64,000 nt of DNA, taken from Microbacterium sp. KUDC0406. Its GTDB lineage: Bacteria; Actinomycetota; Actinomycetes; Actinomycetales; Microbacteriaceae. The stretch lies in NCBI RefSeq assembly GCF_021582875.1, contig NZ_CP091138.1, positions 2,728,001 to 2,792,000 of the forward strand, written 5' to 3'. The position numbers and the translations under genes were made by a program. The notes beneath the pieces were generated by a model. The model was not told where the DNA came from, did not search any database, and saw nothing but the letters and a program-made list of their open reading frames with translations. Numbering within the stretch: the stretch's first letter is position 1; each line of letters starts with the position of its first letter. Positions 16,459 to 27,004 of the stretch are shown here, one piece after another.

Positions 16459-17307
16459 TCAGCCGCCTTCGGGGCCGGCGGCGACCGCGGCATCCGACTC
16501 GATGATCGCCCCCTGCGTGCGGCCGAACTCGTCGACGACGACCGTGCCGCGCGGCGTCTGCTTCAGTCGCAGCGCGCGCTTGCCGCGGTCGCCGCCGATG
16601 AACGCGGCGACGAAGTCGTCGGCCGGGTTCTCGATGATCTCACTCGGCGTGCCGCGCTGCACGATGCGCGCCCCGACGTCGAGGATCACGACCTGGTCGC
16701 CGAGCAGGAACGCCTCGTCGATGTCGTGCGTGACGAACACCACGGTCTTGTCGAGCTCGCGCTGCAGCCGCAGCAGCTCCTGCTGCAGGTCGGCCCGCAC
16801 GATCGGGTCGACCGCGCCGAACGGCTCGTCCATGAGCAGGATGTTGGGGTCTGCGGCGAGCGCACGTGCCACCCCGACGCGCTGCTGCTGCCCGCCGGAC
16901 AGCTGCGCCGGATAGCGGTTCGCGAGCGCCGCTCCGAGCCCCACGGTGTCGAGCAGTTCACGAGCCCTGGCATGCGCCTCGGAACGGGGCACTCCGGTGA
17001 TGCGCAGCACGGCCGACACGTTGTCGATCACCGTGAAGTGAGGCATGAGACCGGAGTTCTGCAGCACGTAGCCGATGCGGCGCCGCAGCGCGACCGGATC
17101 GCCCTGCAGCACACTCTCGCCGTCGATCTGCACGTCGCCCGATGACGGCTCGACCATGCGGTTGATCATGCGCAGCAGCGTGGTCTTGCCGCAGCCGGAC
17201 GACCCGACGAACACGGTCGTCTTGCGGGCGGGGATCTGCAGGCTGAAGTCCCGCACGGCGGACGTGCCGTCGGGGAAGGTCTTCGAGACGGATCGGAACT
17301 CGATCAT
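16459..17307 (-). CDS. Osmoprotectant ABC transporter ATP-binding protein
   Basis: 282 residues that energise uptake at the inner membrane face. Walker A GSSGCGKTT (residues 36-44), signature LSGGQQQRV, Walker B ILLMDEPFGAVD and switch HD in FVTHDIDEA are all intact. There is no C-terminal pair of CBS domains, which many OpuCA-type osmosensory ATPases have, only a short tail of about 45 residues. Ionic-strength sensing through CBS domains is therefore unlikely. It starts 9 bp after the DUF427 gene and ends one base before the first permease. Confidence 0.92.
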   Translation of the reverse strand: MIEFRSVSKTFPDGTSAVRDFSLQIPARKTTVFVGSSGCGKTTLLRMINRMVEPSSGDVQIDGESVLQGDPVALRRRIGYVLQNSGLMPHFTVIDNVSAVLRITGVPRSEAHARARELLDTVGLGAALANRYPAQLSGGQQQRVGVARALAADPNILLMDEPFGAVDPIVRADLQQELLRLQRELDKTVVFVTHDIDEAFLLGDQVVILDVGARIVQRGTPSEIIENPADDFVAAFIGGDRGKRALRLKQTPRGTVVVDEFGRTQGAIIESDAAVAAGPEGG

Positions 17308-17316
17308 GAGCGGCCC

Positions 17317-17619
17317 CTAGGAGCGCACCTCCACCTCTGGTCCGAAGGCGACGAAGTCGGTGAAGTCGACGCCCGCCCGGCCGATCGCGGCATCCGACGG
17401 CTCGGGATACGACCACGCGACGTCGTCGTGCTTCTCACCGTCGATCACGGCGGAGAGATACTGTCGCGGGCCTCTGTCGTCGTCGGCATCGATCGTCGTG
17501 CCCTGCACGAGGGCGGCGGGGTGCACGGTCGCCGCCGGGAAGTAATGGTCGCCCTCGAACAGCACCAGTTGGGACTCGTCGGCGTCGGCGAGAACCGTTC
17601 CTGCGAATACTGCCTTCAT
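17317..17619 (-). CDS. DUF427 domain protein
   Basis: 100 residues from ATG 17619, which has a strong GAGGAGG site. The DUF427 pattern is clear: MKAVFAGTVLADADES at the start, then VLFEGDHYFP and a conserved DVAWSYPEP near the C-terminus. Small soluble beta-rich proteins of this family are common in actinobacteria and their role is not established. It is the first gene of the transcript leading into the osmoprotectant importer, with a 9-bp gap, but a functional link is not shown. Confidence 0.85.
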   Translation of the reverse strand: MKAVFAGTVLADADESQLVLFEGDHYFPAATVHPAALVQGTTIDADDDRGPRQYLSAVIDGEKHDDVAWSYPEPSDAAIGRAGVDFTDFVAFGPEVEVRS

Positions 17620-17706
17620 CAAAGGCCTCCTCGTGGATCTCATACGAGCCTAGGGTGCACTTCCGACATCCGGTCGGCTTTCCCACCGATCCGTGAGGAT
17701 CCCGGG

Positions 17707-18891
17707 TCAGCGCACGGGAAGGAAGCACGCCGGCGCGGGCGCCGGCGTCGTGTGCCGGATGTCGCGGGGCGCGCCGGTGCGCTCATCCAACTCGAGCAGC
17801 GAGACCGTGTCGGAGCGCTGCCCGGCGACGAGCAGGGCACCCTCGTGCACGAGGTGGTGCCGGGGCCAGTCCACGCCCGAGTCGGCGAGCGCGAAGGGTT
17901 CGACGGTCTCGCCGCCGCCGCGCACGCGCAGCGCCGCGATCGTGTTGCTGCCGCGCAGCGCGGTGTACAGGGTCTGGCCGTCGCGCGAGCGCGCCAGCTC
18001 TGCGGGGAAGTCGGCGCCCGGCGCGGCGATCGCCGAGACCACCACGCCCGAGACGAGCCCCCAGCGTCCCTCGCGGTCCGGCGCAAGAGTGAACACCTCG
18101 CAGGAGTACTCGGTCACCACGTGCAGGTGACCGCTCGGTGCGCGACCATGTGCCGCGGACCGGAGCCGCGAGGCAGCACGACCTCGTGATCGAGCACCAG
18201 CCCGGAGGTGCCGGGCCGCCAGATGCGCACGAGGTCGAAGCCGAGGTCGGTCGTCGCGATCCGCCCGTCACGCAGGAAGACCGCGGCGTGCGCGTGCGAC
18301 ACCCGCGGCTCGGCCCCGGCGGGCGTCTCGTACGGGTCGGATGCCGCTGCGGCGGAACTCTTCCGGATGGCGAACGGATCTGCGTCCGGCGGAACATCCG
18401 CCCGCGTGTCGTCCGCCGACTGCAGATCGGTCGGCCAGGCGTCGGGGGCTTCATCGGCGGAATCCCCGAACAGCGCCGCGCGCAGCGCGGCCGCCCTGTC
18501 CGGCGGCATCCGGGACCAGCCGCCCCTCGGAGTCGAGCCCGATGCGCACGACCCGGCCGTCGCCGTAGCAGCTGGCGACGAGGAACCGGCCGTCGGGCGA
18601 GACGGCCAGGTGGCACACGTCGTCGCCGGCCGGGACCGATGCGCCCAGCGGACGCAGCGCCGACTCGCCCGACCGCACGAAGGCGGCGACCTCTCCGGCA
18701 CCCTCCAGCGCCGCGTACACGACATCGAGCGACGGATGCTGCGCCAGCCACGACGGGGAACCCGCCGGCACGACCGCACCGCGATACGACAGGGTCGCCT
18801 GCGGACGTGCCTCGTCACCCGCGAGCAGGCCGATGCCCGCGGCATCCCCGTGCATGTCGGGGCCGTAGCCGCCCAGCCAGAACCGCGTCAT
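17707..18891 (-). pseudogene. Beta-propeller lactonase (6-phosphogluconolactonase/YbhE family), two frameshifts
   Basis: A seven-bladed-propeller lactonase spread over three frames. The N-terminal part starts at ATG 18891 (MTRFWLGGYG, then SLDVVYAALEG and DVCHLAVSPDGRFLVASCYG). The middle part holds VSHAHAAVFL and VLPRGSGPRHMVAH, and the C-terminal part LARSRDGQTLYTALRGSN. Removing one base near 18505-18513 and adding one near 18137 (C2 to C3) restores one 394-residue protein, the family's normal size. Both breaks look like sequencing errors. The family hydrolyses 6-phosphogluconolactone or related lactones; the precise substrate is not certain. Confidence 0.8.
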
Positions 18892-18904
18892 CACACTCTC
18901 CAAG

Positions 18905-18972
18905 ACCGTCTGTGGGTCGCAAATGGCCGCTTCACACCGTCTGAGGCCGCCATTCCCGACCTGCAGACGGTT
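18905..18972. repeat. Imperfect inverted repeat between lactonase and purA
   Basis: ACCGTCTGTGGGTCGCAAAT on the left pairs with an inverted copy on the right (ACCGTCTGCAGGTCGGGAAT read on the other strand) over about 27 bp, with a third ACCGTCTG in the middle. It directly follows the purA stop and may act as its terminator as well as being a dispersed palindrome. Confidence 0.7.
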
Positions 18973-18975
18973 CTG

Positions 18976-20264
18976 TCAGTCGAGCAGGTCGTGGCGGACG
19001 ATGACCTCGTCGCGCTCCGGGCCGACGCCGATCACCGAGATGCGCGTGTTGCTCATCTTCTCGAGCGCGAGCACGTAGTCCTGCGCGTTCTGCGGCAGAT
19101 CCTCGAACCGGCGGGCCGTGGAGATGTCTTCCTTCCAGCCCCGGAAGTACTCGTAGATCGGCTTCGCGTGGTGGAAGTCGGTCTGGTTCACCGGCACGTC
19201 GTCGAAGCGGGTGCCGTCGACGTCGTAGGCGACGCACACCGGGATCTGGTCCAGGCCGGTGAGCACGTCCAGCTTGGTGAGCACCAGGTCGGTGATGCCG
19301 TTCACCCGCGTCGCGTAGCGGGTGATCGGGGCGTCGTACCAGCCGGTGCGGCGCAGACGGCCGGTGGTCGTGCCGTACTCGAAGCCGGTCTTGCGCAGCC
19401 ACTCGCCCATCTCGTCGTTGAGCTCGGTCGGGAACGGCCCCGAGCCGACGCGCGTCGTGTACGCCTTGACGATGCCGACGATGCGGTCGAGGCTGTTCGG
19501 GCCCACGCCGGAACCAGCCGCCGCACCCGCAGCCGTCGCGGTCGACGAGGTCACGAACGGGTAGGTGCCGTGGTCGACGTCGAGCATGGTGGCCTGGCCG
19601 CCCTCGAACACCACGACCTCGCCGCGGCCCAGAGCCTCGGCGATCAGGTGGCCGGTGTCGGCGACCATCGGGCGCAGCCGCTCGGCGTAGCTCAGCAGTT
19701 CGTCGACGATCTCGTCGCAGGTGATGGCGCGGCGGTTGAAGACCTTCACCAGCAGGTGGTTCTTCTGGTCGAGGGCGCCCTCGACCTTCTGCCGCAGGAT
19801 GTTCTCGTCGAAGAGGTCCTGCACGCGGATGCCGACGCGGTTGATCTTGTCGGCGTAGGCCGGTCCGATGCCGGCGGCCGGTGGTGCCGATGTTGCGCTT
19901 GCCGAGGAAGCGCTCGGTGACCTTGTCGAGGGTGCGGTGGTACTGCGTGATGAGGTGCGCGTTCGCGCTGACCTTGAGCTTGGAGACGTCGACGCCGGCG
20001 GGCCGAGAGCGCCTCGAGCTCGCTGAAGAGCACCTCGAGGTCGACGACCACGCCGTTTCCGATCACGGGCGTCACGCCCGGGGTCAGGATGCCGGAGGGC
20101 AACAGGTGCAGGGCGTACTTCTCGTCTCCGACGACCACGGTGTGCCCGGCGTTGTTGCCGCCGTTGAACTTCACCACCCAGTCGGTGCGCTCACCGAGCA
20201 GGTCGGTCGCCTTGCCCTTGCCCTCATCGCCCCACTGGACGCCGACGATTACTAGTCCTGGCAT
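18976..20264 (-). pseudogene. purA: Adenylosuccinate synthetase, two single-base insertions (probably sequencing errors)
   Basis: Joins IMP and aspartate with GTP in the first committed step to AMP. The N-terminus [16 protein letters not shown] holds the GTP loop and catalytic Asp/His, followed by [12 protein letters not shown]. The C-terminal frame has [31 protein letters not shown] and [13 protein letters not shown]. Extra bases near 19870-19880 and 19994-20003, both at GCCGGCGG, break the frame. Removing both gives 428 residues, the exact family length with all motifs in order. The gene is normally essential unless purines are supplied, so true inactivation is unlikely. Start ATG 20264 follows AGGGGG; TAGGAT on the minus strand at 20338-20343 is a candidate -10. 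Confidence 0.93.
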
Positions 20265-20361
20265 GGGTGGACCCCCTGGATTGCGCTGTTCGCCGGGCTT
20301 GCACCGGCCGATGAGCTGGCCCTGAGCGGGCGGAACCATCCTATCGAAGCAGGCGGCAGTG

Positions 20362-20388
20362 GCCGCTCCCGCCGGTGACGGGAGCGGC
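20362..20388 (-). terminator. Hairpin after the monooxygenase gene
   Basis: GCCGCTCCCG and CGGGAGCGGC are perfect 10-bp arms around a 7-nt loop, nine bases past the monooxygenase stop. The remaining bases between the two genes carry the likely purA promoter. Confidence 0.65.
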
Positions 20389-20396
20389 ATCCGCGC

Positions 20397-21777
20397 TCAG
20401 ACGGCCAGCAGCCCCTCGCGGTCGTCGGCCGGCGTCGACAGGTAGCGCGGGAGCGAGTCGTCCAGCTCCTGCAGCCACGGCGTGTGGTGCTCGACGGCCA
20501 TCGTCCCTGTCATCACTGAGCGGTACGCGCGGTCGCGGTATCCCATGATGTCGGCCTTCTTGTCGTGCTTCCATTCGAGGAAGATCTCGACGACGCGGTC
20601 GATGTCGAACTCGGGATAGTCGGTCTGCCGCATCAGGTCGCGCACGTAGTCGGCCTGGAAGCGGATCTCGTCCGCGGCCGTCCCGATCGCCTCGAAGCGC
20701 CGGCGCCACTCCGCGATCGATGCCGCACGCTCCGCAGCATCCGGTGTCTCGATCCTGCCCAGGATGAGATCGCGCACGTACCAGGCCTGCACATCGAACA
20801 TGTTGAAGGTGAACCACTGGTCCTGCGCGCCCAGGTAGGACAGGCGCGGGTTCTGCTGCCACACCACGCCGCGGTACAGACCGTCGGGGTACACGTTGTT
20901 CGGCGACGAGAGCGACAGGTCGTCCGGCAGGAACGGGTACTTGTGCAGGTAGCCGGTGCAGAGGATGACGGCGTCGAAGTCCTTCGACGAACCGTCGGCG
21001 AAGTGCACGGTGCTGCCCTCGAAGCGCAGGGCCACGGGGCGCTCCTCGAAGCCGTCCGGCCAGTCGTAGCCCATCGGCGCGGAGCGGTAGCTCGCCGTCA
21101 CCGAGCGCGCGCCCATCTTGAACGCCTGGCTGCCGATGTCCTCCGCCGAGTAGCTGCCGCCGATGACCAGCACGTCACGGTCGGCGAAGCCCTCGGCACC
21201 GCGGAAGTCGTGGGCATGGCTGAGGTACCCCGGGAACGTCTCGATACCAGGGAAGTCCGGCACGTTCAGGGAACGAGAAGTGGCCGCTGGCGATGATCAC
21301 CCGGTCGAACTCCTCCGTCGTCGACGTTCCGCTGGGCAGGTGCTCGCTGGTGAGGGTGAACACCTCGCTGTCGGCGTCGTATTCGACCCAGCGCACGATC
21401 GTCTGGAAGCGGATGCGGTCGCGCACCGCGGTCTTCTCCAGACGTCCGGCGATGTAGTCCCACAGCACCGGGCGCGGCGGATACGACGAGATCGGGCGGC
21501 CGAAGTGCTCGTCGAAGGAGTAGTCGGCGAACTCGAGCGCCTCCTTCGGGCCGTTCGACCACAGGTTGCGGTACATGCTGGAGTGCACCGGCTCGCCGAA
21601 CTCGTCCAGCCCGGTGCGCCAGGTGAAGTTCCACTGGCCGCCCCAGTCGGCCTGCTTCTCGAAGCACACCACGTCGGGGATCTCCGCCCCGTCGCGGGCC
21701 GCCGACTCGAAGGCCCGCAGCTGCGCCATGCCCGAGGGGCCGGCGCCGATGATCGCTACTCGTTCTCTGCTCGTCAC
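20397..21777 (-). pseudogene. tmm: Trimethylamine monooxygenase-like flavin monooxygenase, one frameshift
   Basis: Class B flavin monooxygenase. FAD motif GAGPSG near residue 11, [13 protein letters not shown], the FMO fingerprint [17 protein letters not shown] motif IGGSYSAED and the C-terminal SYRSAPMGYDWP and EWKHDKKADIMGYRD. From memory this order matches bacterial trimethylamine monooxygenases (Tmm) much better than Baeyer-Villiger enzymes. One extra base near 21268 breaks the frame; removing it joins GHFSFP to NVPDFPG and gives 459 residues, the family size. The likely reaction is oxidation of trimethylamine to its N-oxide with NADPH and oxygen. No TMAO demethylase is visible nearby. 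The substrate should be treated as a strong hypothesis. Confidence 0.84.
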
Positions 21778-21937
21778 GTATCAGTCCTCTTCTTGCGTCA
21801 TGTATGAATCGCAGCCGCGACCGTCCGGCGGAACAGGGCTCCGCCGGGCGCCGGGAGCATCATGCTCGACCGGCCCGCGGAAGCGGCTGTCCTTCGACCG
21901 TATCAGGAGCACGAATGCACGCCTGAGGCGCCCAGAA

Positions 21938-22937
21938 TCACCAGCGGTTGTGCACGTCCTCGGCCCAGCCGAAGATGCCCTCGAACGCGATCAGCTCACC
22001 GGTCTCGGTGCGGAACGTGCCCGACCAGTCGCCGAAGCACTGGTCGGTGGACGACGACAGGATGCCGAGATTCATGCGGCTGCGCTTGTCGTAGCCGGGC
22101 GTGAACGTGGCATCCAGTCCACCACCGGTGATGCGCCACGGCCGGCGCCAGTCGGCGAGGTCGTAGTCCCAGGTGAGCTCGTCGTGGATCTTGTGCAGCC
22201 GGCCGTCCACGAGGAGCAAGTTCTCGGTCGATCCGGTGCCGTCGGTCCACTGGCCGCCGACCTGCACGCCGATCGTGCGGCCGTGCGAGACGCCCGACCC
22301 CGCACCCCAGTTCCAGCGCACGTCGTAGGGCCAGCGTCCGCGACCGTGATCGAGCACGGCCCACGACTCGCCCTGCGGCAGCTCGTGCTCCACGCCGTCG
22401 AGGACGAGGATGCCGGATGCCGGACGCGCGACGTCCTTGACGGTGTACTGGAACCTGGTGTCGCTCCAGGGCACGACGACCGCGAGCCGTTCGTGCCCTG
22501 CGGGCAGGGCGGCGACCACGTCGATCTGGGCCCCAGGGATCCGCGCGCGCAGCCGGGTACCGGCATCCGTCTCGTCGATGTCGATCTCGAGGTGCTTCGC
22601 GCGGGCGCGGCTCGGCCCGGCCTCGAGCCGGGCCGGCAGCCGCACGCCGCGCGGCGGGATGTTCGTGACGGACCGGTGCCAGGTCTGATCGGTCGCACGG
22701 TCCCACACCCACACCTCGTGCACCGCCGCGTAGTCGATCGACGAGACCGTCAGTCCGACGACGTGCGCCGGGGTGGCGACGTTCCAGTACTCCCAGCGCT
22801 TGTTCCGGCCGCCGCGGCGGCCGATCCCCGCCGGTGTCGACCAGCAGATGCCGCGCCCAGCCGACCGCATCCGGATTGAGCCGGCCGCTCGGCAGCGTGA
22901 GCGGGACGGGCACGGTGAGCTCGCGCTCTGCGGGCAT
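21938..22937 (-). pseudogene. DUF2804 family protein, one frameshift
   Basis: The C-terminal 300 residues carry the DUF2804 pattern: NKRWEYWNV, RWNWGAGSG, GGQWTDGTGSTEN and FGDWSGTF. The N-terminus, MPAERELTVPVPLTLPSGRL, is in another frame. Removing one G from the run at 22826-22829 joins LLVDTGG to IGRRGGRNKRW and gives 332 residues. Start ATG 22937 has GGAGAGG about ten bases upstream. The fold resembles lipocalin-like or CrtC-type beta barrels in related families, but the function is unknown. The 160 bp between this gene and the monooxygenase gene hold only a GGCGGA/TCCGCC hairpin. Confidence 0.8.
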
Positions 22938-23027
22938 GATGGATGCCTCTCCTTCTTCGGCGGTCACGCTGCGTGAGCGCCTCGCTCGCCGTTTCTCCTC
23001 AGGGTGCGATCACCCTATCCGGGTAGG

Positions 23028-23994
23028 GTGACGGGGCGGCCGCCCGACCTCGGCCGCGTCCCGAACCCGATCGGCGAGCAGGATGTACCGCAGCAGTTAT
23101 GAGGCCCCGGCCGAGGTGCCCTCCGACGACGCCGTCGTGCTGCCTGATGCGCTGAACCTGCCGGCTCGCGATGCGACCGCGCCACCGCACGATGCGGCCG
23201 TGCCGCCTGCGCCCGTGGAGCTCGCCGGCACCGTTCCTCCCCTGCCTTCCGCGGTGGTGCCGGCGGCGCTGCCGACCGCCCCGCCGATCGCGCGCGTGCG
23301 CGTCCGGCGCGGCTTCCCCGTGAGGGCACTGGCCATCGGGGCGGGTGCCGCCGTGGTCGCCGGCGTCATCCTGACGACCATCGCACTCGTGAGCGGCGGC
23401 GGCGAACAGGCGCCCGTCGCGCGCGAGCGGACCTCGATCACGGTCCCGTCGACCTCGGGGCTGCCCGGGGAACGCGGCGGCCCCGCTGTGCGGCGCACGG
23501 CACCGCCCAGCAGCGCTCCGGCTGCGACCGTGCCGCCGGTCTCCGCCCCGGTGGTCTCCGCCCCGCCGCAGGACGATGACTCCTCCGCGGATCGGGCGGA
23601 GCGCGACGAGTCCGCGCCGCAGCCCCGGCCATCGGCGCCTCCGGCGTCGTCGCCCTCCGAACCGACACCGAGGCCATCGCCCGCCGCCCCCGCAGCACCG
23701 GCGCCGCTCGCGTTCACGGACATCGCAGAGAACCCGGGGAAGAACCTGCTCGGCATGGAGATCGTCGACAGCTACACGCTGTCGATGACCGGCCAGCCGG
23801 GGTCGACGGCCGGCGTGACGTACGGCTGGAAGGATGCCGGGTCGGTCACCTTCGACGCCGCCGGCCGCGGAGCCATCGACATCGGACGGTCGGTGCTGGA
23901 CCTCATCCCCGGGAACGCGCGCGTGCGCGCGGAGTACTCCGACGGCACCGAGGGCGACCCGATCGAGATGCGCCGCAAGGACATCGGAGGCTGA
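23028..23994 (+). CDS. Proline-rich single-pass membrane protein of unknown function (probable frameshift near 23095)
   Basis: No family recognised. A proline/alanine-rich N-terminus, one membrane segment (VRALAIGAGAAVVAGVILTT), an extracytoplasmic Pro/Ser/Ala-rich linker of about 110 residues and a folded C-terminal part of about 90 residues (KNLLGMEIVDSYTLSM, then GSVTFDAAGRGAIDI). As printed, the uninterrupted frame starts only at ATG 23083, without a ribosome site. Upstream, GTG 23028 opens VTGRPPDLGRVPNPIGEQ in another frame; deleting one T at 23095-23096 joins it as DVPQQYEAPAEVP. TATCCG at 23016-23021 ends six bases before that GTG, matching the leaderless promoters elsewhere here. Divergent from the DUF2804 gene. 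Confidence 0.6.
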
Positions 23995-24143
23995 CACCGG
24001 GAACACACCGCGTCATCGAAGGGCCTCGGGGACGAACGCGAGGTCCGCACGGGCATCGTCGGCCCCTGCTGGGAACCCCGTCGAGACACGGCGGCTACCC
24101 TGTAGCGGGGCCGTCGCACGGCCCAGCCGTGAGGAGACCGACG

Positions 24144-25352
<1,209 letters not shown>

Positions 25353-25380
25353 CCCGCAGGCATACTCAGGGACCCATGCT

Positions 25381-26388
25381 TTGACAAGTCTGATCACGCA
25401 GGTGAAGAGCAAGCTCTTCATCCACTCCTCGAAGAAGTCGATGCACGCGCTCGACGGCGCCTACGCGTCGCTGCTGCGCGGACGCAGCCTCGACTTCGAG
25501 GACCTGCGCCCGTACGAGTACGGCGATCAGGTGCGCGACATCGACTGGCGTGCGACGGCCAAGCACAACGAGCCCTTGGTCAAGCGCACGAAGGCCACCC
25601 GCATGCACACCGTGCTGTTCGTGGTCGACACCGGGCGCGGCATGAACGCCCTCGCCGAGGACGAGCGTCCCAAGTCCGAGCTGGCGGTTCTCGTAGCCGG
25701 CGCGCTGGGCTTCCTCACGGTGCGGCACGGCGACGACTTCTCAGTGGTGCACGGCGACGCCTCCGGCATCCGACGCATCGCGCCGAGCGGCACCGAGGGC
25801 GGTCTCGAACATGCCCTGCGACGCATACGCTCGGCGATCTCCGGCAGCGCCGCGCCGAACGATCGCGACGCCCTGCTCGGCTACGTCGCGCGCACGATCG
25901 CGCGCCGCACGATCTTGGTGATCGTCACAGACGAGCAGCCCACCACCGACGAGACCGAGCGGATCCTGCGCCGGCTGAAAGTGCAGCACGACGTGCTGTG
26001 GGTGACGCTGCGGGATGCGGATCCCGTCCTCCCCCGCCCTTCGACAGGCTCAGGGACCCAAGGCGGTCGCTCGGGGAGCCAGGGCGGTCGCTCAGGAACC
26101 CAAGGCGGTCGCTCAGGGACCCAAGGCGGTCGCTCGGCGACCAATGGGTCGCTGAGCCTGTCGAAGCGTGCCCGGCGCGACGTGGACAGCCGGTGGCGGG
26201 TGCCGGACTTCGCGCACGGCGACCCCGAGATCCTGGCCGAGCTGGCCGCGCAGGAGGCCGCCGACACCGCCCGGCGCGACGACCTGCTGCGCCGCCTCGA
26301 GATCAGCCACACCGAGATCGAGGGCCAGGACTCCGCCGTCCCCGCGCTGCTGCGGATGCTGAATCGGAGGTCGCATGCCCGCCTCTGA
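25381..26388 (+). CDS. DUF58 domain protein of the MoxR operon, with repeat-encoded insert
   Basis: 335 residues from TTG 25381; no better-placed ATG is in frame, and GTG 25402 is the alternative. The DUF58 signature is clear: SLDFEDLRPYEYGDQVRDID followed by RATAKHNEPLVK. After it comes a VWA-like fold in which FVVDTGRGM replaces the usual DxSxS, so metal binding may be weak. Residues about 220-258 are GTQGGRS repeats from the CAGGCTCAGGGACC family, closed by an inverted copy (LSLSKRA). Members work with MoxR ATPases in cell-envelope or protein-activation roles that are poorly defined. The end overlaps the next gene by 14 bp. Confidence 0.9.
   Translation: MTSLITQVKSKLFIHSSKKSMHALDGAYASLLRGRSLDFEDLRPYEYGDQVRDIDWRATAKHNEPLVKRTKATRMHTVLFVVDTGRGMNALAEDERPKSELAVLVAGALGFLTVRHGDDFSVVHGDASGIRRIAPSGTEGGLEHALRRIRSAISGSAAPNDRDALLGYVARTIARRTILVIVTDEQPTTDETERILRRLKVQHDVLWVTLRDADPVLPRPSTGSGTQGGRSGSQGGRSGTQGGRSGTQGGRSATNGSLSLSKRARRDVDSRWRVPDFAHGDPEILAELAAQEAADTARRDDLLRRLEISHTEIEGQDSAVPALLRMLNRRSHARL
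26036..26167. repeat. CTTCGACAGGCTCAGGGACC repeat array with inverted end copy inside the DUF58 gene
   Basis: The block opens with CCCTTCGACAGGCTCAGGGA and closes with its inverse, GGTCGCTGAGCCTGTCGAAG; between them are 21-bp units ending GGCGGTCGCTC. The whole element could fold back on itself and is translated in frame. Confidence 0.85.
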
Positions 26389-26863
26389 CGAACTGTATCC
26401 GCCGGCGCAGTACGGCTGGGGCTGGATCCTGCTGGCCGTCGCGGTGCTCGTGGTGCTCGCTCTCGGCGCGTGGCTCGTGATCGCGCTCACGAAGCCGAAG
26501 CGCAGCCTGACGATCGCAGGAGCCCCCACGTCCACCCCGCTGTTCGTCGACGTACTCGGCGCGCTGCGCACCGACTACCTGGGCCGGATCCAGCACATCG
26601 AGGATGCATACCGTTCGCGGAATATGGATCCGCACACCGCGAATCTCGAACTCAGCCGCACCGTGCGCGCCTTCGTGAACGAGTACTCCGGGCTGGAGGC
26701 GCCGGTGCTGTCGCTCGACGATCTCGAGCACCGCGGCGTGCATCCGGCACTCATCGATGCGCTGCGCCGGCACTACTACCCGAGCATCTTCCAGCGCGGA
26801 CCGGCCATCGACCCGGTCGCCGGCGCCGAGGCCGCACGCAGGGTGGTGACCTCGTGGCACTGA
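26375..26863 (+). CDS. Single-pass membrane protein of the MoxR/VWA operon
   Basis: 162 residues. One membrane segment near residues 16-38 (WILLAVAVLVVLALGAWLVI), then a helical cytoplasmic domain ending in HPALIDALRRHYYPSIF. Its place between DUF58 and VWA genes and its layout resemble the DUF4381-like or BatD-adjacent proteins of such operons, but I do not recognise a firm family. The 3' end lies in a 22-bp sequence that is repeated at 26983, so its stop is now TGA where the older arrangement probably had TAG overlapping the next start. Confidence 0.78.
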   Translation: MPASDELYPPAQYGWGWILLAVAVLVVLALGAWLVIALTKPKRSLTIAGAPTSTPLFVDVLGALRTDYLGRIQHIEDAYRSRNMDPHTANLELSRTVRAFVNEYSGLEAPVLSLDDLEHRGVHPALIDALRRHYYPSIFQRGPAIDPVAGAEAARRVVTSWH

Positions 26864-27004
26864 GCATGATGCCCTCCGTCTGCGCGTCCTTCCCCGTGCT
26901 CCGGTCTCACTCGTTGCGGGTGGGACGACGTTCACACCCGCAACGAGTGAGACCGGAGCTGAGAGACGCGCTAGCGATCCGGAGGGTGGTGACCTCGTGG
27001 CACT
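26840..27004. repeat. 143-bp insertion flanked by 22-bp direct repeats, carrying a perfect 25-bp palindrome
   Basis: AGGGTGGTGACCTCGTGGCA plus CT occurs at 26840-26861 and again at 26983-27004. Between the copies lies a perfect inverted repeat, arms 26898-26922 and 26935-26959 (CCGGTCTCACTCGTTGCGGG), loop 12 nt. The same arm sequence recurs at 48449-48549. It looks like a non-autonomous palindromic element that duplicated its target and so kept both neighbouring genes intact. Confidence 0.8.

Noticed and set aside
18976..20264. Programmed ribosomal frameshifting in purA
   Set aside because: Two separate shifts in the same direction at GCCGGCGG sites, without slippery heptamers, in a gene that is not frameshifted in any relative I know. 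Sequence error is simpler.
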